Assembly (NCBI GenBank): GCA_947499305.1
Contig: CANMNN010000023.1
Location: forward strand, 1 to 64,000
From: an uncultured Arenicella sp.
Lineage (GTDB): Bacteria; Pseudomonadota; Gammaproteobacteria; Arenicellales; Arenicellaceae
Length of the DNA stretch: 64,000 nucleotides
Direction: 5' to 3'
This document shows positions 28,515 through 38,092 of this stretch, in pieces. The notes below the pieces were generated by a model. That model made no database searches. It was given only the letters and a program-made list of their open reading frames with translations, and had not been told where the DNA came from. The position numbers and the translations under genes were made by a program. Position 1 is the first letter of the stretch; each line of letters begins with the position of its first letter.

Positions 28515-29345
28515 ATGAACACTAAATTTACTTGCCGCTTGGTGCTGGCAGTCTCGTTTTTTTCTGCCTTGCTGTTAAGTTTAAATGCAGCCGCGGCTCC
28601 TGATGCAAAAGCTCAGGAGTTTTGGATGAAGCATGACCCTAACAGCGAGATAGAGGTGTCGCATGAGGCATGGCAAAATCTTCTCGATACTTATTTAGAT
28701 GCTGGGCACACATCCGGGGTTAATCGCTTTGATTATGGTGCAGTAACGAAAGCAGATCGCGCAGTATTAGATAAGTATCTCGAAAGCTTGCAGGCAGTCG
28801 ATCCTAGGCTACTCAACAAGGACGAGCAGCTAGCATATTGGATTAACTTTTATAATGCGCTTACTGCCCAGGTAGTGCTAGAAGAGTACCCAGTCGATTC
28901 GATACGAAGCATACGCTTTTTAACTTCGCCGTTTGGCCCTTGGGATAAAAATTTGGTCGTGGTTCAAGGTGAAAAACTAAGCCTGAATGATATTGAACAT
29001 GGAATTCTGCGCCCAATATGGAAAGATCCCCGTATTCATTTTGCAGTGAATTGTGCGAGCATTGGTTGTCCTAATCTGGATGAAGAGGTCTTTACCGCCG
29101 CTAACTCCGATGAGTTAATGGAAGCCGCGGCAATGAGCTTCATTAATCATACTCGTGGAGTTGATGTAAGCGGGGAAACCTTGATTTTGTCGAGTATTTT
29201 CGATTGGTATGGCGGTGACTTTGGTGAAAATGAGCAAGAAATTGTCGCTTACATCGCTCGCTTTTATGATGGAAACAGGCAAGACCTCGAGAAAATTTCT
29301 AAAATTGAGTACCAATATGACTGGGATTTAAACAAAGCTGATTGA
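28515..29345 (+). CDS. Exported DUF547 protein
   Basis: The signal peptide (FFSALLLSLNAAAA) is followed by a DUF547 domain. Key blocks are RFDYGAVT, YWINFYNALTAQVVLEEYP, LSLNDIEHGILRPIWKDPRI and HFAVNCASIGCPNL. The last has the two conserved cysteines of the family. The domain is related to transglutaminase/papain-like folds, but no activity is established for this one. The Shine-Dalgarno sequence GGAGAG is clear. A paralogue lies 233 bp downstream. Confidence 0.85.
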   Translation: MNTKFTCRLVLAVSFFSALLLSLNAAAAPDAKAQEFWMKHDPNSEIEVSHEAWQNLLDTYLDAGHTSGVNRFDYGAVTKADRAVLDKYLESLQAVDPRLLNKDEQLAYWINFYNALTAQVVLEEYPVDSIRSIRFLTSPFGPWDKNLVVVQGEKLSLNDIEHGILRPIWKDPRIHFAVNCASIGCPNLDEEVFTAANSDELMEAAAMSFINHTRGVDVSGETLILSSIFDWYGGDFGENEQEIVAYIARFYDGNRQDLEKISKIEYQYDWDLNKAD

Positions 29346-29578
29346 TTTTTGGTCGAAAAGGTCTTTTAAAACGCACATTTTGTCTACATACTGGGCTTGA
29401 AAGTGATGCAAGTAAGTGTTAGACGATATGTCAAGAAAGGTCAGGCTGTAGGGGGCTGCCGCACTATAATTAAAGAGAGCTAAGTAAAGGCTTCACTTTC
29501 AATACTACAATAATTGCTTACGGCATGTTGTATTCGGGGTCATAGGGGCGCTGGTTGTCGTAATACGGGAGGTTGGAA

Positions 29579-30469
29579 ATGTTACTTTTCTTTGGGTTAT
29601 CTTGGGCGCGAGCTACAGGATTGTTGGTGTCTATGACACTTTTACTACTAATGACTTCAGCGTACGCGGCGCCGAAGGCTAAACTAATTAAGTTTTGGGA
29701 CGATCGAGAGCCTGCGAGCGCAATACAGGTTAATCATGATGCCTGGCAGGATATTCTTAATCTATATGTCGATGATCAGCACGCCAGTGGCATTAATCGC
29801 TTTGATTATGAAGCGGTAACGGCTGGCGACGCATTAAAGATCAAAACCTACTTGGACTATTTGCAGCAGATGGAACCGCGCCAGTTGAATTCACTAGAAG
29901 CACAAGCCTTTTGGATAAATTTATATAACGCCATAATGGTCGACAAGATTGTCGACGCATATCAGTCTGGTTCAAGCCGAGCGATCAACCGTCTCTTGCG
30001 CGGTGGATTGCGTTCGACCAGATGGAATAGAAATGTCGCCGAAGTAGTCATGCAAGATATAAGTTTGGACGATATTGAGCATGGAATCTTGAGGCCGATA
30101 TGGAAGGACCCGCGAATTCATTTTGCTTTGGTTACCGGCGCGTTGAGTGGCGCAAATGTGTTGAAGACCGCGTTTGATGGCGAGAACAATGAGGTTCTAT
30201 TAGAGCAAGCAAAAAACGACTTTTTCGCTCACCCTAAAGCCGTTCGAATAGAAGACGGGCGTATCGTCTTGAATTCAGTCTTTGATTGGTATGCTGAAGA
30301 TTTTGCTCCCAATAAATCGGCACTCTTGCAATACGTTCAGGAAAATGCGCCGGAATCTACTCGACGATCAATGCTCGGGCTCTCGCGCACAGGCTTTGAC
30401 TACACCTGGGATTTAAATGCACCCGATACGCAGTTTCAGTTGGTCGCAAATATTGACGATGATGAATAG
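29579..30469 (+). CDS. Exported DUF547 paralogue lacking the conserved cysteines
   Basis: A 296-aa relative of the preceding gene: it shares RFDYEAVT, FWINLYNAIM, SLDDIEHGILRPIWKDPRI and VLNSVFDWYAEDF. The block that reads NCASIGCPN in the first copy is VTGALSGANV here, so both cysteines are gone. A signal peptide is present. The start is ATG at 29579, 6 bases after a GGGAGG Shine-Dalgarno sequence; a TTG at 29573 is less likely. It arose by duplication and is probably a pseudo-enzyme or binding partner of its neighbour (inference). Confidence 0.82.
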   Translation: MLLFFGLSWARATGLLVSMTLLLLMTSAYAAPKAKLIKFWDDREPASAIQVNHDAWQDILNLYVDDQHASGINRFDYEAVTAGDALKIKTYLDYLQQMEPRQLNSLEAQAFWINLYNAIMVDKIVDAYQSGSSRAINRLLRGGLRSTRWNRNVAEVVMQDISLDDIEHGILRPIWKDPRIHFALVTGALSGANVLKTAFDGENNEVLLEQAKNDFFAHPKAVRIEDGRIVLNSVFDWYAEDFAPNKSALLQYVQENAPESTRRSMLGLSRTGFDYTWDLNAPDTQFQLVANIDDDE

Positions 30470-30565
30470 GGCGCTTGGCTTTTACACAGACTTCGCTTTA
30501 TGAGCTAAACATTTAGGTGCGGCGGCTGTAAAACATTGAGGAATAATAGCCGCTATACCTAATCA

Positions 30566-31138
30566 ATGAAGCTCGCTAAAATAGCGACTATGAATTCAGA
30601 AATTTCTAATGCAGTTAATGTTCTGCGTGCTGGGGGCGTCATTGCCTACCCTACCGAGTATTGTTTCGGGCTAGGTTGTGACCCCAGAAACGAGCAAGCA
30701 CTAGAGAAGCTACTCGCAATAAAAGGGCGTAAAAAGGATCAAGGAGTGATTCTAGTTGCGGCTAATATAGACCAAGTAGCTGACTATGCTCTGCTGGATA
30801 ATGTGCCTTTGCTGCAACAAGTTAAAGATTCATGGCCAGGCCCTAATACCTGGATTCTTCCTACCAAGCCCGCAGTATCGAGCTGGGTGAAGGGTTTACA
30901 TACTAGTATCGCTATGCGAGTGTCGGCTCACCCAGTTTGTCAGCAACTTTGTCTAGAGTTTGACCATGCGATCGTCTCTACCAGTGCTAATCGCCACGGT
31001 CAAGATGCCTTGTTATTTGCTAGCGATGTGCGAGAGCAGTTTGCTAATGACTTGGACTATATTGTTGATCTAAAAGTAGGTGGAGCAGATCAAGCTTCCA
31101 CTATTCGAGACGCTATGAGTGGTAAGCAACTGCGTTAG
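30566..31138 (+). CDS. tsaC: Threonylcarbamoyl-AMP synthase (YrdC/Sua5 family)
   Basis: A 190-aa single-domain YrdC protein, matching E. coli TsaC in length: VIAYPTEYCFGLGCDP, AIKGRKKDQGVILVAAN, SWPGPNTWILP and IVSTSANRHGQDAL. It makes threonylcarbamoyl-AMP for the t6A modification of tRNA position 37. It precedes hemF, as in several gammaproteobacteria. There is no clear Shine-Dalgarno sequence, and the ATG at 30590 is an alternative that better matches the E. coli start. Confidence 0.93.
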   Translation: MKLAKIATMNSEISNAVNVLRAGGVIAYPTEYCFGLGCDPRNEQALEKLLAIKGRKKDQGVILVAANIDQVADYALLDNVPLLQQVKDSWPGPNTWILPTKPAVSSWVKGLHTSIAMRVSAHPVCQQLCLEFDHAIVSTSANRHGQDALLFASDVREQFANDLDYIVDLKVGGADQASTIRDAMSGKQLR

Positions 31139-31283
31139 TCGTTGTTGCCAAGACCTGCATTGCGTCAAAAAAGCACCCTTGGCTCTGCCATCGAATCTGG
31201 CCCAATAAACTTAGTTAAAAGCTTGTCGAAGTCAGCTAAAATAGCCTCACTAACCATGTTGGCAAAGTAGTTTTGAGAATGAT

Positions 31284-32183
31284 ATGCGCGAGCAAGTTTC
31301 CAAGTACCTAAAAGATCTGCAAGATTCAATCTGTGATTCACTGAGCGAGATTGATGGTTCATGTTTCGTCGAAGATGCATGGCAGCACACTAACGGTAGC
31401 GGTGGCGGCCGAACGCGGGTGCTTTCAGGTGGCGAGGTGATTGAGAAAGGTGGTGTGAATTTTTCGCATGTAAAGGGAGATAAGCTACCGCCTGCCGCGA
31501 CTCAAAAGCGCCCAGAACTCACCGGTAAACCGTTTGAAGCAATGGGAGTGTCCTTAGTAATTCATCCGAAAAATCCGCTGGCTCCAACCTCACATATGAA
31601 TGTGCGCTTCTTTATAGCAGGTGCTGACACTGACCAGCCTATTTGGTGGTTTGGTGGTGGTTTTGACATGACTCCATTTTACGGTTTTGAGGATGATGCT
31701 ATTCACTGGCATCAAACCGCATACCAAGCATGTCACGCATTTGGTGACGACCTCTACCCTAAATACAAAAAATGGTGCGACGACTATTTTCATTTGCCGC
31801 ACAGAAAAGAGCAACGCGGCATAGGCGGTTTGTTTTTTGACGACTTAAATGAAGCCGGTTTCGAGCAGAGTTTCGCGTTTATGCAAAGTGTCGGTGATCA
31901 CTTCATCCCAGCCTATTCACCTATCCTCAATAAGCGTAAAGACAGTCAATATACCCAAGCTCAACGCGACTGGCAGTTGCTGCGCCGTGGTCGTTATGTT
32001 GAGTTTAACCTAGTTTTTGATCGGGGCACCTTGTTTGGCTTGCAGTCTGGAGGGCGCACTGAATCTATCTTGATGTCGATGCCGCCGATGGTAGCTTGGG
32101 AGTATCGCGCCGATCCAGAGCCAGGTTCAGATGAAGCAAAGCTATTAAGCGACTTTATTGTCGTCAAGGACTGGCTCTCGTGA
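31284..32183 (+). CDS. hemF: Oxygen-dependent coproporphyrinogen III oxidase
   Basis: A 299-aa protein of standard HemF length: [75 protein letters not shown] and [11 protein letters not shown]. It converts coproporphyrinogen III to protoporphyrinogen IX using O2, in haem synthesis. The stop overlaps the GTG start of waaA (GTGA), so the two are translationally coupled. HemF points to aerobic growth. Confidence 0.97.
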   Translation: MREQVSKYLKDLQDSICDSLSEIDGSCFVEDAWQHTNGSGGGRTRVLSGGEVIEKGGVNFSHVKGDKLPPAATQKRPELTGKPFEAMGVSLVIHPKNPLAPTSHMNVRFFIAGADTDQPIWWFGGGFDMTPFYGFEDDAIHWHQTAYQACHAFGDDLYPKYKKWCDDYFHLPHRKEQRGIGGLFFDDLNEAGFEQSFAFMQSVGDHFIPAYSPILNKRKDSQYTQAQRDWQLLRRGRYVEFNLVFDRGTLFGLQSGGRTESILMSMPPMVAWEYRADPEPGSDEAKLLSDFIVVKDWLS

Positions 32184-33463
32184 TTTGGCTTTATCGCTTA
32201 CTGCTTAATCTCGCAATTCCTTTTGGTTTGATCGGCCTAGTTTTTAGAGGCTTTAAGAACCCTCAGTATTGGTCCCGCTGGGGAGAGCGTTTTGGTTTTG
32301 CTAGTGCCGATATGAAAGAAAATGCGCCGTTTGATTTATGGATTCACGCGGTTTCTGTAGGTGAAGCACGTGCCGCAGCGCCGTTGGTCAAACGCCTATT
32401 ACAAGCTCAGCCCGACAGCAATATTTTAGTGACCACGACCACACCTACAGGTTCGGCAATGGTGAATATGATGCTAAAAGGGCAGGTTTCGCATTGCTAC
32501 TTTCCGTACGACCTTGGCTGGGCAATGAAGCAATTTGTGGCTAGGGTGAACGCCAAAACAGTTCTCATCATGGAGACCGAAATTTGGCCTAACATGATCG
32601 AGGCTGTACACCGCTCGGGCGCGACCTTGATTTATACAAATGTGCGTTTGTCTGAGCGTTCATACCAAGGCTATGCCAAATTCCCAAAATTAGTAAAGCG
32701 CACCTTGAACATGGTAGATCATTTTGCGGTACAGGGTAAACTCGATCGTAAGCACCTTGAATTGCTAGGAATTGAATCGAGTAAAATCTCCGAAACGGGC
32801 AGCATTAAGTTTGATGTTAATGTGCCGCCAAGCTTGCGCGAATCGGCCGAAGTGATGCGCCGCCAACTTGGCCAAGACCGTTTAATTTGGATTGCCGGCA
32901 GCACGCGAGAAGGGGAAGAAGGCCGAATATTGTCAGCATACAAGTCCCTAAAAGAGGCTTTTCCGTCTTTGCTGTTGTTGTTAGTACCCCGACATCCAGA
33001 ACGATTCGATTATATGGCGCGTAAAATCCAGCGCCGAGGCTTAGTGTGCGTTCGTAGAACCGACAACGTTCCTGAGTTGTCATCTGATGTAGACGTTTAT
33101 TTAGGTGACACCATGGGCGAGCTGTCGTTAATGTATGCTAGCTCCGATGTTGCATTCGTTGGGGGCAGTTTAGAACCATTAGGCGGCCAAAATATTTTGG
33201 AGCCCTGTGCTCTTGGTGTGCCAGTAGTCTTTGGACCGCATATGTTTAATTTTCCAGATATCAGTCGATGGACAATTAAAGAGGGTGCCGGGCGAATGGT
33301 ACAAAACGCTGCTGAGTTAGAAGCTGTACTAGCCGAGCTTTTAGCTAACCCAAGCTTGCGTGATGAGATGGGCGGCAAAGGTTTAGCGTTCATTGATGCT
33401 CACCGCGGAGCTTTAGAGAAGAATTTTTTGATGATGGAAAGTTGTTCTAAATCAAGCACTTAG
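32180..33463 (+). CDS. waaA: 3-deoxy-D-manno-octulosonic acid transferase
   Basis: A 427-aa inner-membrane glycosyltransferase (GT30) that adds Kdo to lipid IVA. An N-terminal membrane anchor comes first, then WGERFGF and the catalytic Glu in [35 protein letters not shown] and [17 protein letters not shown] are later signature blocks. The GTG start overlaps the hemF stop. A nearby kinase domain, as in KdkA fusions, is absent. It proves that the organism makes lipopolysaccharide. Confidence 0.95.
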   Translation: MIWLYRLLLNLAIPFGLIGLVFRGFKNPQYWSRWGERFGFASADMKENAPFDLWIHAVSVGEARAAAPLVKRLLQAQPDSNILVTTTTPTGSAMVNMMLKGQVSHCYFPYDLGWAMKQFVARVNAKTVLIMETEIWPNMIEAVHRSGATLIYTNVRLSERSYQGYAKFPKLVKRTLNMVDHFAVQGKLDRKHLELLGIESSKISETGSIKFDVNVPPSLRESAEVMRRQLGQDRLIWIAGSTREGEEGRILSAYKSLKEAFPSLLLLLVPRHPERFDYMARKIQRRGLVCVRRTDNVPELSSDVDVYLGDTMGELSLMYASSDVAFVGGSLEPLGGQNILEPCALGVPVVFGPHMFNFPDISRWTIKEGAGRMVQNAAELEAVLAELLANPSLRDEMGGKGLAFIDAHRGALEKNFLMMESCSKSST

Positions 33464-33478
33464 AGTGGCTGTCATATA

Positions 33479-33516
33479 ACTGTCGTAGCCGTACATACGA
33501 CAGTCGTTAAACTGTC
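33479..33516. repeat. Cluster of overlapping inverted repeats (ACTGTCGT)
   Basis: ACTGTCGTA pairs with TACGACAGT around an 8-base loop, and GACAGT pairs with a third copy ACTGTC just after. There are two exclusive foldings and no T-run. It lies between waaA and the gene at 33579 and could be an operator, such as for the HTH regulator downstream, or a switchable mRNA structure. Confidence 0.4.
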
Positions 33517-33578
33517 GTCGAGAATATTGATGTTTGTTGGTCAAATGGCATTTCCATTAACCAGTCGAGGTAACAACC

Positions 33579-34070
33579 ATGACAAACACAATTTTAAATA
33601 ATTCAACATCAACTCAATCTTCAGCTAGCGACAATAGTGACGAGAACGACCAAAGTTTAGCGGGTAACACAATGCAAACAATTAAGCATCTTATTGGCTA
33701 TGAGTATTACACTACCCGTGCGGTTTTTGAGCACAACGGCAATGAGATTGTTTATTTAAATGACGGTTTTATGAGTCGAGTAAAACTGTATATAAACGGC
33801 ACTAATGAGGCGACTAGCTGGGCTATGACGTCCGATATTGCTGCATCAGTGTCATGTCGTTACGATGAGCATTCCTACCAAGTGAAGAGTAAAATCACTA
33901 ACCTAATCACCATGGCTCAGAAAGTAACGCTATTGGTAGATGGTGAGGAAGTAGCAAGTAAAGTAGACCCCCGTTTAGCCGCATTGAGCGCGAAACAGCT
34001 CGCTCACTTTTTCGCTGGTATGGTCGGCTTAGGCTTGGTTATCGGTGGCATCTTGTCACTATTCTTTTAG
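33579..34070 (+). CDS. Hypothetical protein with C-terminal membrane helix
   Basis: A 163-aa protein: an N-terminal stretch of ~30 residues rich in Ser, Asn, Asp and Gln, a soluble domain with alternating beta-type patterns, then one C-terminal membrane helix (MVGLGLVIGGILSLFF). It is probably a tail-anchored inner-membrane protein with the domain in the cytoplasm. The Shine-Dalgarno sequence GAGG is good. It is followed 28 bp later by a membrane-tethered HTH regulator, which suggests a joint role. I recognise no family. Confidence 0.7.
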   Translation: MTNTILNNSTSTQSSASDNSDENDQSLAGNTMQTIKHLIGYEYYTTRAVFEHNGNEIVYLNDGFMSRVKLYINGTNEATSWAMTSDIAASVSCRYDEHSYQVKSKITNLITMAQKVTLLVDGEEVASKVDPRLAALSAKQLAHFFAGMVGLGLVIGGILSLFF

Positions 34071-34098
34071 ATCACTTACTTAGCGAAATAGACCGTTT

Positions 34099-34413
34099 AT
34101 GTTAGTTGATTCAAAAAAACTCAAGCAGCTGCGTCTGGAAAAAAACTGGACGCAGCAGCATGTTGCCGAAGTGTGTGATTTGAGTATGCGCACAATCCAG
34201 CGCGTTGAGAAAGACGGAGTTGCATCAAATGAAACTGTTGCAGCTTATGCTGCAATTTTCGAACTTGATGCTGTAGACCTTTTGATGGCCTCTGAACAAT
34301 TTGAAACAACTGACAGACCTGAACGTTTTTCTAAGAGCACTCAAGCTGTCATGGCCGCCCTGTTTTTGGGCGGCTTTGGAGCTGGTATTGCATTGACGCT
34401 TTACTTTGTATAA
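34099..34413 (+). CDS. Membrane-tethered XRE-type HTH regulator
   Basis: A 104-aa protein. Residues 5-60 are a Cro/C1-type helix-turn-helix: LKQLRLEKNWTQQHVAEVCD and MRTIQRVEKDGVASNETV. A short acidic linker and a single membrane helix (AVMAALFLGGFGAGIALTLYF) end the protein. Such small tethered regulators control genes, or act as cytoskeleton-linked factors like RodZ, but the missing long periplasmic domain argues against RodZ. The partner at 33579 is the likely companion. Confidence 0.82.
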   Translation: MLVDSKKLKQLRLEKNWTQQHVAEVCDLSMRTIQRVEKDGVASNETVAAYAAIFELDAVDLLMASEQFETTDRPERFSKSTQAVMAALFLGGFGAGIALTLYFV

Positions 34414-34429
34414 AACGCCTTTGGGTAAT

Positions 34430-34936
34430 TTACTGTGCGCCAAGTTTAAATAATATCGCCAGCGTTTTTGCATCAATAATCTCACCCGTTAGGGCCATAT
34501 CCTTAACGTCCTCAAGTGGTAACCAATGCGCTTCGAGCTGCTCAGCATCATCTAGCTTGAGTGTGCCAGCGCCTATTTCTCTGGCTTCGAACAAATACAA
34601 TAATTCATTGCTAAAGCCTGGGCTGCTAGAGATATGCCCGAGGTCTCGCCATTTTTTGGCGGTAACTCCTGCTTCTTCTTCAAGCTCACGTTTAGCGGTC
34701 TCCAACGGGGGCTCACCGGCTTCCAAGCAACCTGCGGGCAACTCCCAAATAGTCTTTCCTATTGCATGTCGCCATTGTTTTAACAGGCAAATTTCATTTC
34801 GTTCATTGATCGCCGCAATTACCGCACCACCCGGGTGCTTGACGATATCGAAATAGGTATGGCCACCTTGAGGGAAGTCGACACGTTCGTGGTGTAGCTC
34901 GATTAAATTGCCTTTGTGAATAAGTTTGTTACTCAT
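34430..34936 (-). CDS. Nudix hydrolase (ADP-ribose pyrophosphatase-like)
   Basis: A 168-aa Nudix protein with a full Nudix box, GCLEAGEPPLETAKRELEEE followed by AGV, and upstream ELPAGCLEAG, typical of the ADP-ribose pyrophosphatase (NudF/YffH) branch. It likely cleaves ADP-ribose or other nucleotide sugars. It converges on the HTH gene, whose stop is 16 bp away, and lies 34 bp after gpmI on the minus strand. Confidence 0.88.
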   Translation of the reverse strand: MSNKLIHKGNLIELHHERVDFPQGGHTYFDIVKHPGGAVIAAINERNEICLLKQWRHAIGKTIWELPAGCLEAGEPPLETAKRELEEEAGVTAKKWRDLGHISSSPGFSNELLYLFEAREIGAGTLKLDDAEQLEAHWLPLEDVKDMALTGEIIDAKTLAILFKLGAQ

Positions 34937-34970
34937 GTCTATGGCGTTTTACTCTTGTTAGTTGGAGGAC

Positions 34971-36599
34971 TTACTTAAACGTCAATAAACTCGGTTGGTA
35001 ATCTTCAGGCGCTTCAAAGCCAAGTAAGTTCAAGGTTGTTGCCGCAATGTGCGTTAAGCCCGCATCGCTTGGAGGTGTTAAGTCGTATTCACCCTTATAG
35101 TTAGGGTCTACAATCGCAAACGGCACAGGGCTTAATGTATGGCTAGTCTTTGGTAGGCGCACACCATTCTTCTCTGTATACATAATGTCGGCATTGCCGT
35201 GGTCCGCGGTATAGAGTAATACGCCATCGTGCTTTTTGATAACCTCAATTAGCTTAGCAACACACTCGTCGACCACTTCCATAGCTTCAATGGCCGCCGC
35301 CAAATCGCCGGTGTGGCCAACCATGTCACCATTGGCAATGTTTAAGCGTCCAAAGTCGAACTCGCCACTTTCGATCAAGCCGATCACCGCATCAGTAATT
35401 TCGCGCGCCTTCATAGCCGGCGCTTCGTTGAATTCGATATTGTCTGACGGGATCTCTAAATAGGCTTCTAGCTTTTCGTCTAAGTAGCCAGAACGATTGC
35501 CGTTCCAGAAGTAGGTTACATGGCCGAACTTTTGGGTTTCAGACACAGCAAACGATCTAACACCTTCTTGCACAAGGTATTCGCCCATGGTTCGGTCGAT
35601 ATCAGGAGGGCTTACCAAGTATTGGTTCGGAATCATATCGTCGCCGTCATACTGCAACATACCCGCGTAGAAGAGTTTGGGGTGTGTGCCAAATTCGTTA
35701 CGATCAAACTGATTAAAGTCATCGCGCTCGTAGGCTAGAGAGATCTCAATTGCTCGGTCACCGCGAAAGTTGAACAGGATCACAGCGTCACCGTCGTTCA
35801 TTTTGCCAACCGCTTGACCATCTTTTTCGATCACAAAGGCCGGCAGATATTGATCGTCCTTGCCGCTCGATTCATACATAGCTTCAACCGCTTGCGCCGC
35901 TGAGCTGAAACCCTGGCCTTTGCCGTGTGTGTGACAGTTGTAACCGCGGCGTACCATTTCCCAATCGGCTTCATAGCGGTCCATGGTGATCTCCATGCGC
36001 CCGCCGCCACTGGCAATGCGAAAGTTTGCGTCGAATTCAGCGTTGATTTTGTTAATCAACTCTTCAGTTTGCTCGATATAAATAAGCGCAGATCGGGCGG
36101 CCACATCGCGCCCATCAAGTAGCACATGAATACAGCATTCGCGCACGCCTTGTTCGGCTGCCTTTTGCATTAGCGCATATAAGTGCTTAGTGTGCGCGTG
36201 TATATTGCCGTCTGAATGTAAGCCTAAAAGGTGAAGCGTATTGTTTTTGCCATGCTCAATGGCTGAGGCCCAAACATCGCTTTGATACACATTGCCGCTC
36301 TCGATCGCTTGGTTAACTAGCTTCGCGCCTTGAGCAAAAATTCGGCCTGCACCAATCGCGTTATGACCTACTTCACTATTGCCCATATCGTCATCACTGG
36401 GTAAGCCGACCGCCGTGCCGTGAGCAGCTAGCTCGGTATACAAGCTTTGCTCGGCGAGCGCATCTAAAGTAGGTGTGTTCGCCTCGGTGACCGCGTTACT
36501 CGGGCCAGCGGGAGCGACGCCAACGCCGTCAGCTACAAGAATAACAACAGGGCCTTTGCGACCAGAAAAAGAAGGGTGTCGGTTTAACGATAAACTCAT
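34971..36599 (-). CDS. gpmI: 2,3-bisphosphoglycerate-independent phosphoglycerate mutase
   Basis: A 542-aa iPGM of the alkaline phosphatase superfamily. VVILVADGVGVAP is the first metal site, DDDMGNSEVGHNAIGAGR holds the phosphorylated serine (GNSEVGH), HVLLDGRDVAARS and RGDRAIEISLAYERDDF lie between, and YTADHGNADIM, with a final His in SHTLSPVPF, completes the second metal site. It interconverts 3- and 2-phosphoglycerate in glycolysis. The ATG at 36599 is preferred over a TTG two codons upstream. It is slightly longer than the usual ~510 aa. Confidence 0.96.
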   Translation of the reverse strand: MSLSLNRHPSFSGRKGPVVILVADGVGVAPAGPSNAVTEANTPTLDALAEQSLYTELAAHGTAVGLPSDDDMGNSEVGHNAIGAGRIFAQGAKLVNQAIESGNVYQSDVWASAIEHGKNNTLHLLGLHSDGNIHAHTKHLYALMQKAAEQGVRECCIHVLLDGRDVAARSALIYIEQTEELINKINAEFDANFRIASGGGRMEITMDRYEADWEMVRRGYNCHTHGKGQGFSSAAQAVEAMYESSGKDDQYLPAFVIEKDGQAVGKMNDGDAVILFNFRGDRAIEISLAYERDDFNQFDRNEFGTHPKLFYAGMLQYDGDDMIPNQYLVSPPDIDRTMGEYLVQEGVRSFAVSETQKFGHVTYFWNGNRSGYLDEKLEAYLEIPSDNIEFNEAPAMKAREITDAVIGLIESGEFDFGRLNIANGDMVGHTGDLAAAIEAMEVVDECVAKLIEVIKKHDGVLLYTADHGNADIMYTEKNGVRLPKTSHTLSPVPFAIVDPNYKGEYDLTPPSDAGLTHIAATTLNLLGFEAPEDYQPSLLTFK

Positions 36600-36623
36600 G
36601 ATCAATTTTCAAATATGTTGTGC

Positions 36624-36646
36624 GCCAAGCGCTTTATGCGCTTGGC
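36624..36646 (-). other. Hairpin between rdgB and gpmI
   Basis: GCCAAGCGC and GCGCTTGGC form a perfect 9-bp stem with a 5-base loop, 11 bp after the rdgB stop on the minus strand. No T-run follows. It may cause partial termination or act as an RNA stabiliser within the rph-rdgB-gpmI run. Confidence 0.5.
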
Positions 36647-36657
36647 ATGGTGTGTAA

Positions 36658-37257
36658 CTATTTTGCTTTATTTAATTCAGCTTTTAATAAGGTTAGCGCT
36701 TTAGCTCGGTGGCTAAGTAGCTTCTTTTCGCTTGCCTCAAGTTCTGCTGCTGTGCGATCGTGTTCGCTTACATAAAAAACAGGGTCGTAGCCAAAGCCGT
36801 TAGAACCTTTTGGTGACAGTGCGATTCGGCCCTCCCATGATCCTTGGCAAAGAATCGGGGTAGGGTCTTCAGCGTGCCGCATATAAGCGATTACGCATTG
36901 GTAGCGCGCTGAACGAGCCTCTGAATCACTAACTACACCGGCGAGCTCGTCCAGAAGTTTTTCATAGTTCGCTATGTCGCCTTTACCATCAGCGTATCGT
37001 GCTGAGTAAATGCCTGGTGCGCCATTTAGAGCATCAACTTCTAAGCCAGAATCATCGGCGATTGCTGGCAAGCCTGTATGCTGGCACGCGTAGCGCGCTT
37101 TTTTTATTGCGTTCTCAACGAAACTTAAGCCGTCTTCAATGGCTTCGCCAATGTTGAAATCAGTTTGAGGTATTACATTAAAGCCAAAGGTCTGCAGCTC
37201 GCGTTGCATTTCTTCGACTTTTCCGGGGTTGCCGGTTGCGAGAACCACTTTTTTCAT
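36658..37257 (-). CDS. rdgB: XTP/dITP pyrophosphatase (RdgB/HAM1)
   Basis: A 199-aa HAM1-family protein: ATGNPGKVEEM at the start, FVENAIKKARYA, and the metal site IADDSGLEVDALNGAPGIYSARYA (given in part). It removes non-canonical purine nucleotides such as ITP and XTP, so they are not built into DNA. It follows rph after 18 bp; rph-rdgB is a common gammaproteobacterial arrangement. Confidence 0.96.
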   Translation of the reverse strand: MKKVVLATGNPGKVEEMQRELQTFGFNVIPQTDFNIGEAIEDGLSFVENAIKKARYACQHTGLPAIADDSGLEVDALNGAPGIYSARYADGKGDIANYEKLLDELAGVVSDSEARSARYQCVIAYMRHAEDPTPILCQGSWEGRIALSPKGSNGFGYDPVFYVSEHDRTAAELEASEKKLLSHRAKALTLLKAELNKAK

Positions 37258-37275
37258 TTGCGTAACCGCTGACCT

Positions 37276-38010
37276 TTAAGTAGTCGCTAGCGCCGCGCTT
37301 TGCTTTTCAATGAGCTCGCCAATGCCTTTACCTGCAAGAGCGATCATCGCGCTCATTTCATCTGGCGTAAAGGGTGCTCCTTCGGCAGTACCTTGCACTT
37401 CAATAAAGTTGCCATTGATGTCCATGATTACGTTCATGTCGGTCTCGGCGGTGCTGTCTTCTGGGTAGTCAAGATCAAGCACCGGTGTGCCTTGATAGAC
37501 ACCAACCGAAACAGACGCAATCTGACGTTCAATTGGGTTTTCTTTGATCAGCTTGTTTGCCAACATGTGATTAATTGCATCAGCTAAGGCAACGTAAGCG
37601 CCAGTGATCGACGCTGTACGTGTGCCGCCATCGGCTTGAATAACATCGCAATCAAGAGTGATCGAGTGTTCTCCGAGCTTACTGAGGTCAACTGCGGCGC
37701 GCAAAGAGCGCCCTATCAATCGCTGAATTTCTTGTGTGCGGCCAGACTGCTTGCCGCGAGCAGCTTCGCGACCCATGCGTGAATTCGTAGAGCGGGGCAA
37801 CATGCCGTATTCAGCAGTAATCCAACCTTGGCCTTTGCCTTTAAGAAAGCGCGGTATGCGTTCTTCAACCGTTGCATTACATAACACCTTAGTATTACCG
37901 CAGCTGATCAGAACAGAGCCCTCAGCATGTGCAGTGTAATTGCGTTCAATGGTGATTTGGCGGAGTTCGTCAGTAGCTCGGCCGCTTGGTCGAGAAAAAG
38001 TATCAGACAT
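37276..38010 (-). CDS. rph: Ribonuclease PH
   Basis: A 244-aa phosphorolytic exoribonuclease: [32 protein letters not shown]-rich [38 protein letters not shown] and [21 protein letters not shown]. It trims the 3' end of tRNA precursors and helps in rRNA decay. It is near full length, unlike the frameshifted copy in some E. coli K-12 strains. It heads the rph-rdgB run and, with yicC across the PP2C/kinase pair, keeps the ancestral neighbourhood. Confidence 0.97.
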   Translation of the reverse strand: MSDTFSRPSGRATDELRQITIERNYTAHAEGSVLISCGNTKVLCNATVEERIPRFLKGKGQGWITAEYGMLPRSTNSRMGREAARGKQSGRTQEIQRLIGRSLRAAVDLSKLGEHSITLDCDVIQADGGTRTASITGAYVALADAINHMLANKLIKENPIERQIASVSVGVYQGTPVLDLDYPEDSTAETDMNVIMDINGNFIEVQGTAEGAPFTPDEMSAMIALAGKGIGELIEKQSAALATT

Positions 38011-38092
38011 GAATGTCTCTCTGGTTGGTGCGCATCAAAGTTGATTGATGTTCGCATATTAATGTAACGATTGAATGGGCTTGAGGTGAGGC

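Noticed and set aside
34099-34413. RodZ
   Set aside because: It has an HTH and a membrane helix, but no long linker or periplasmic beta domain.
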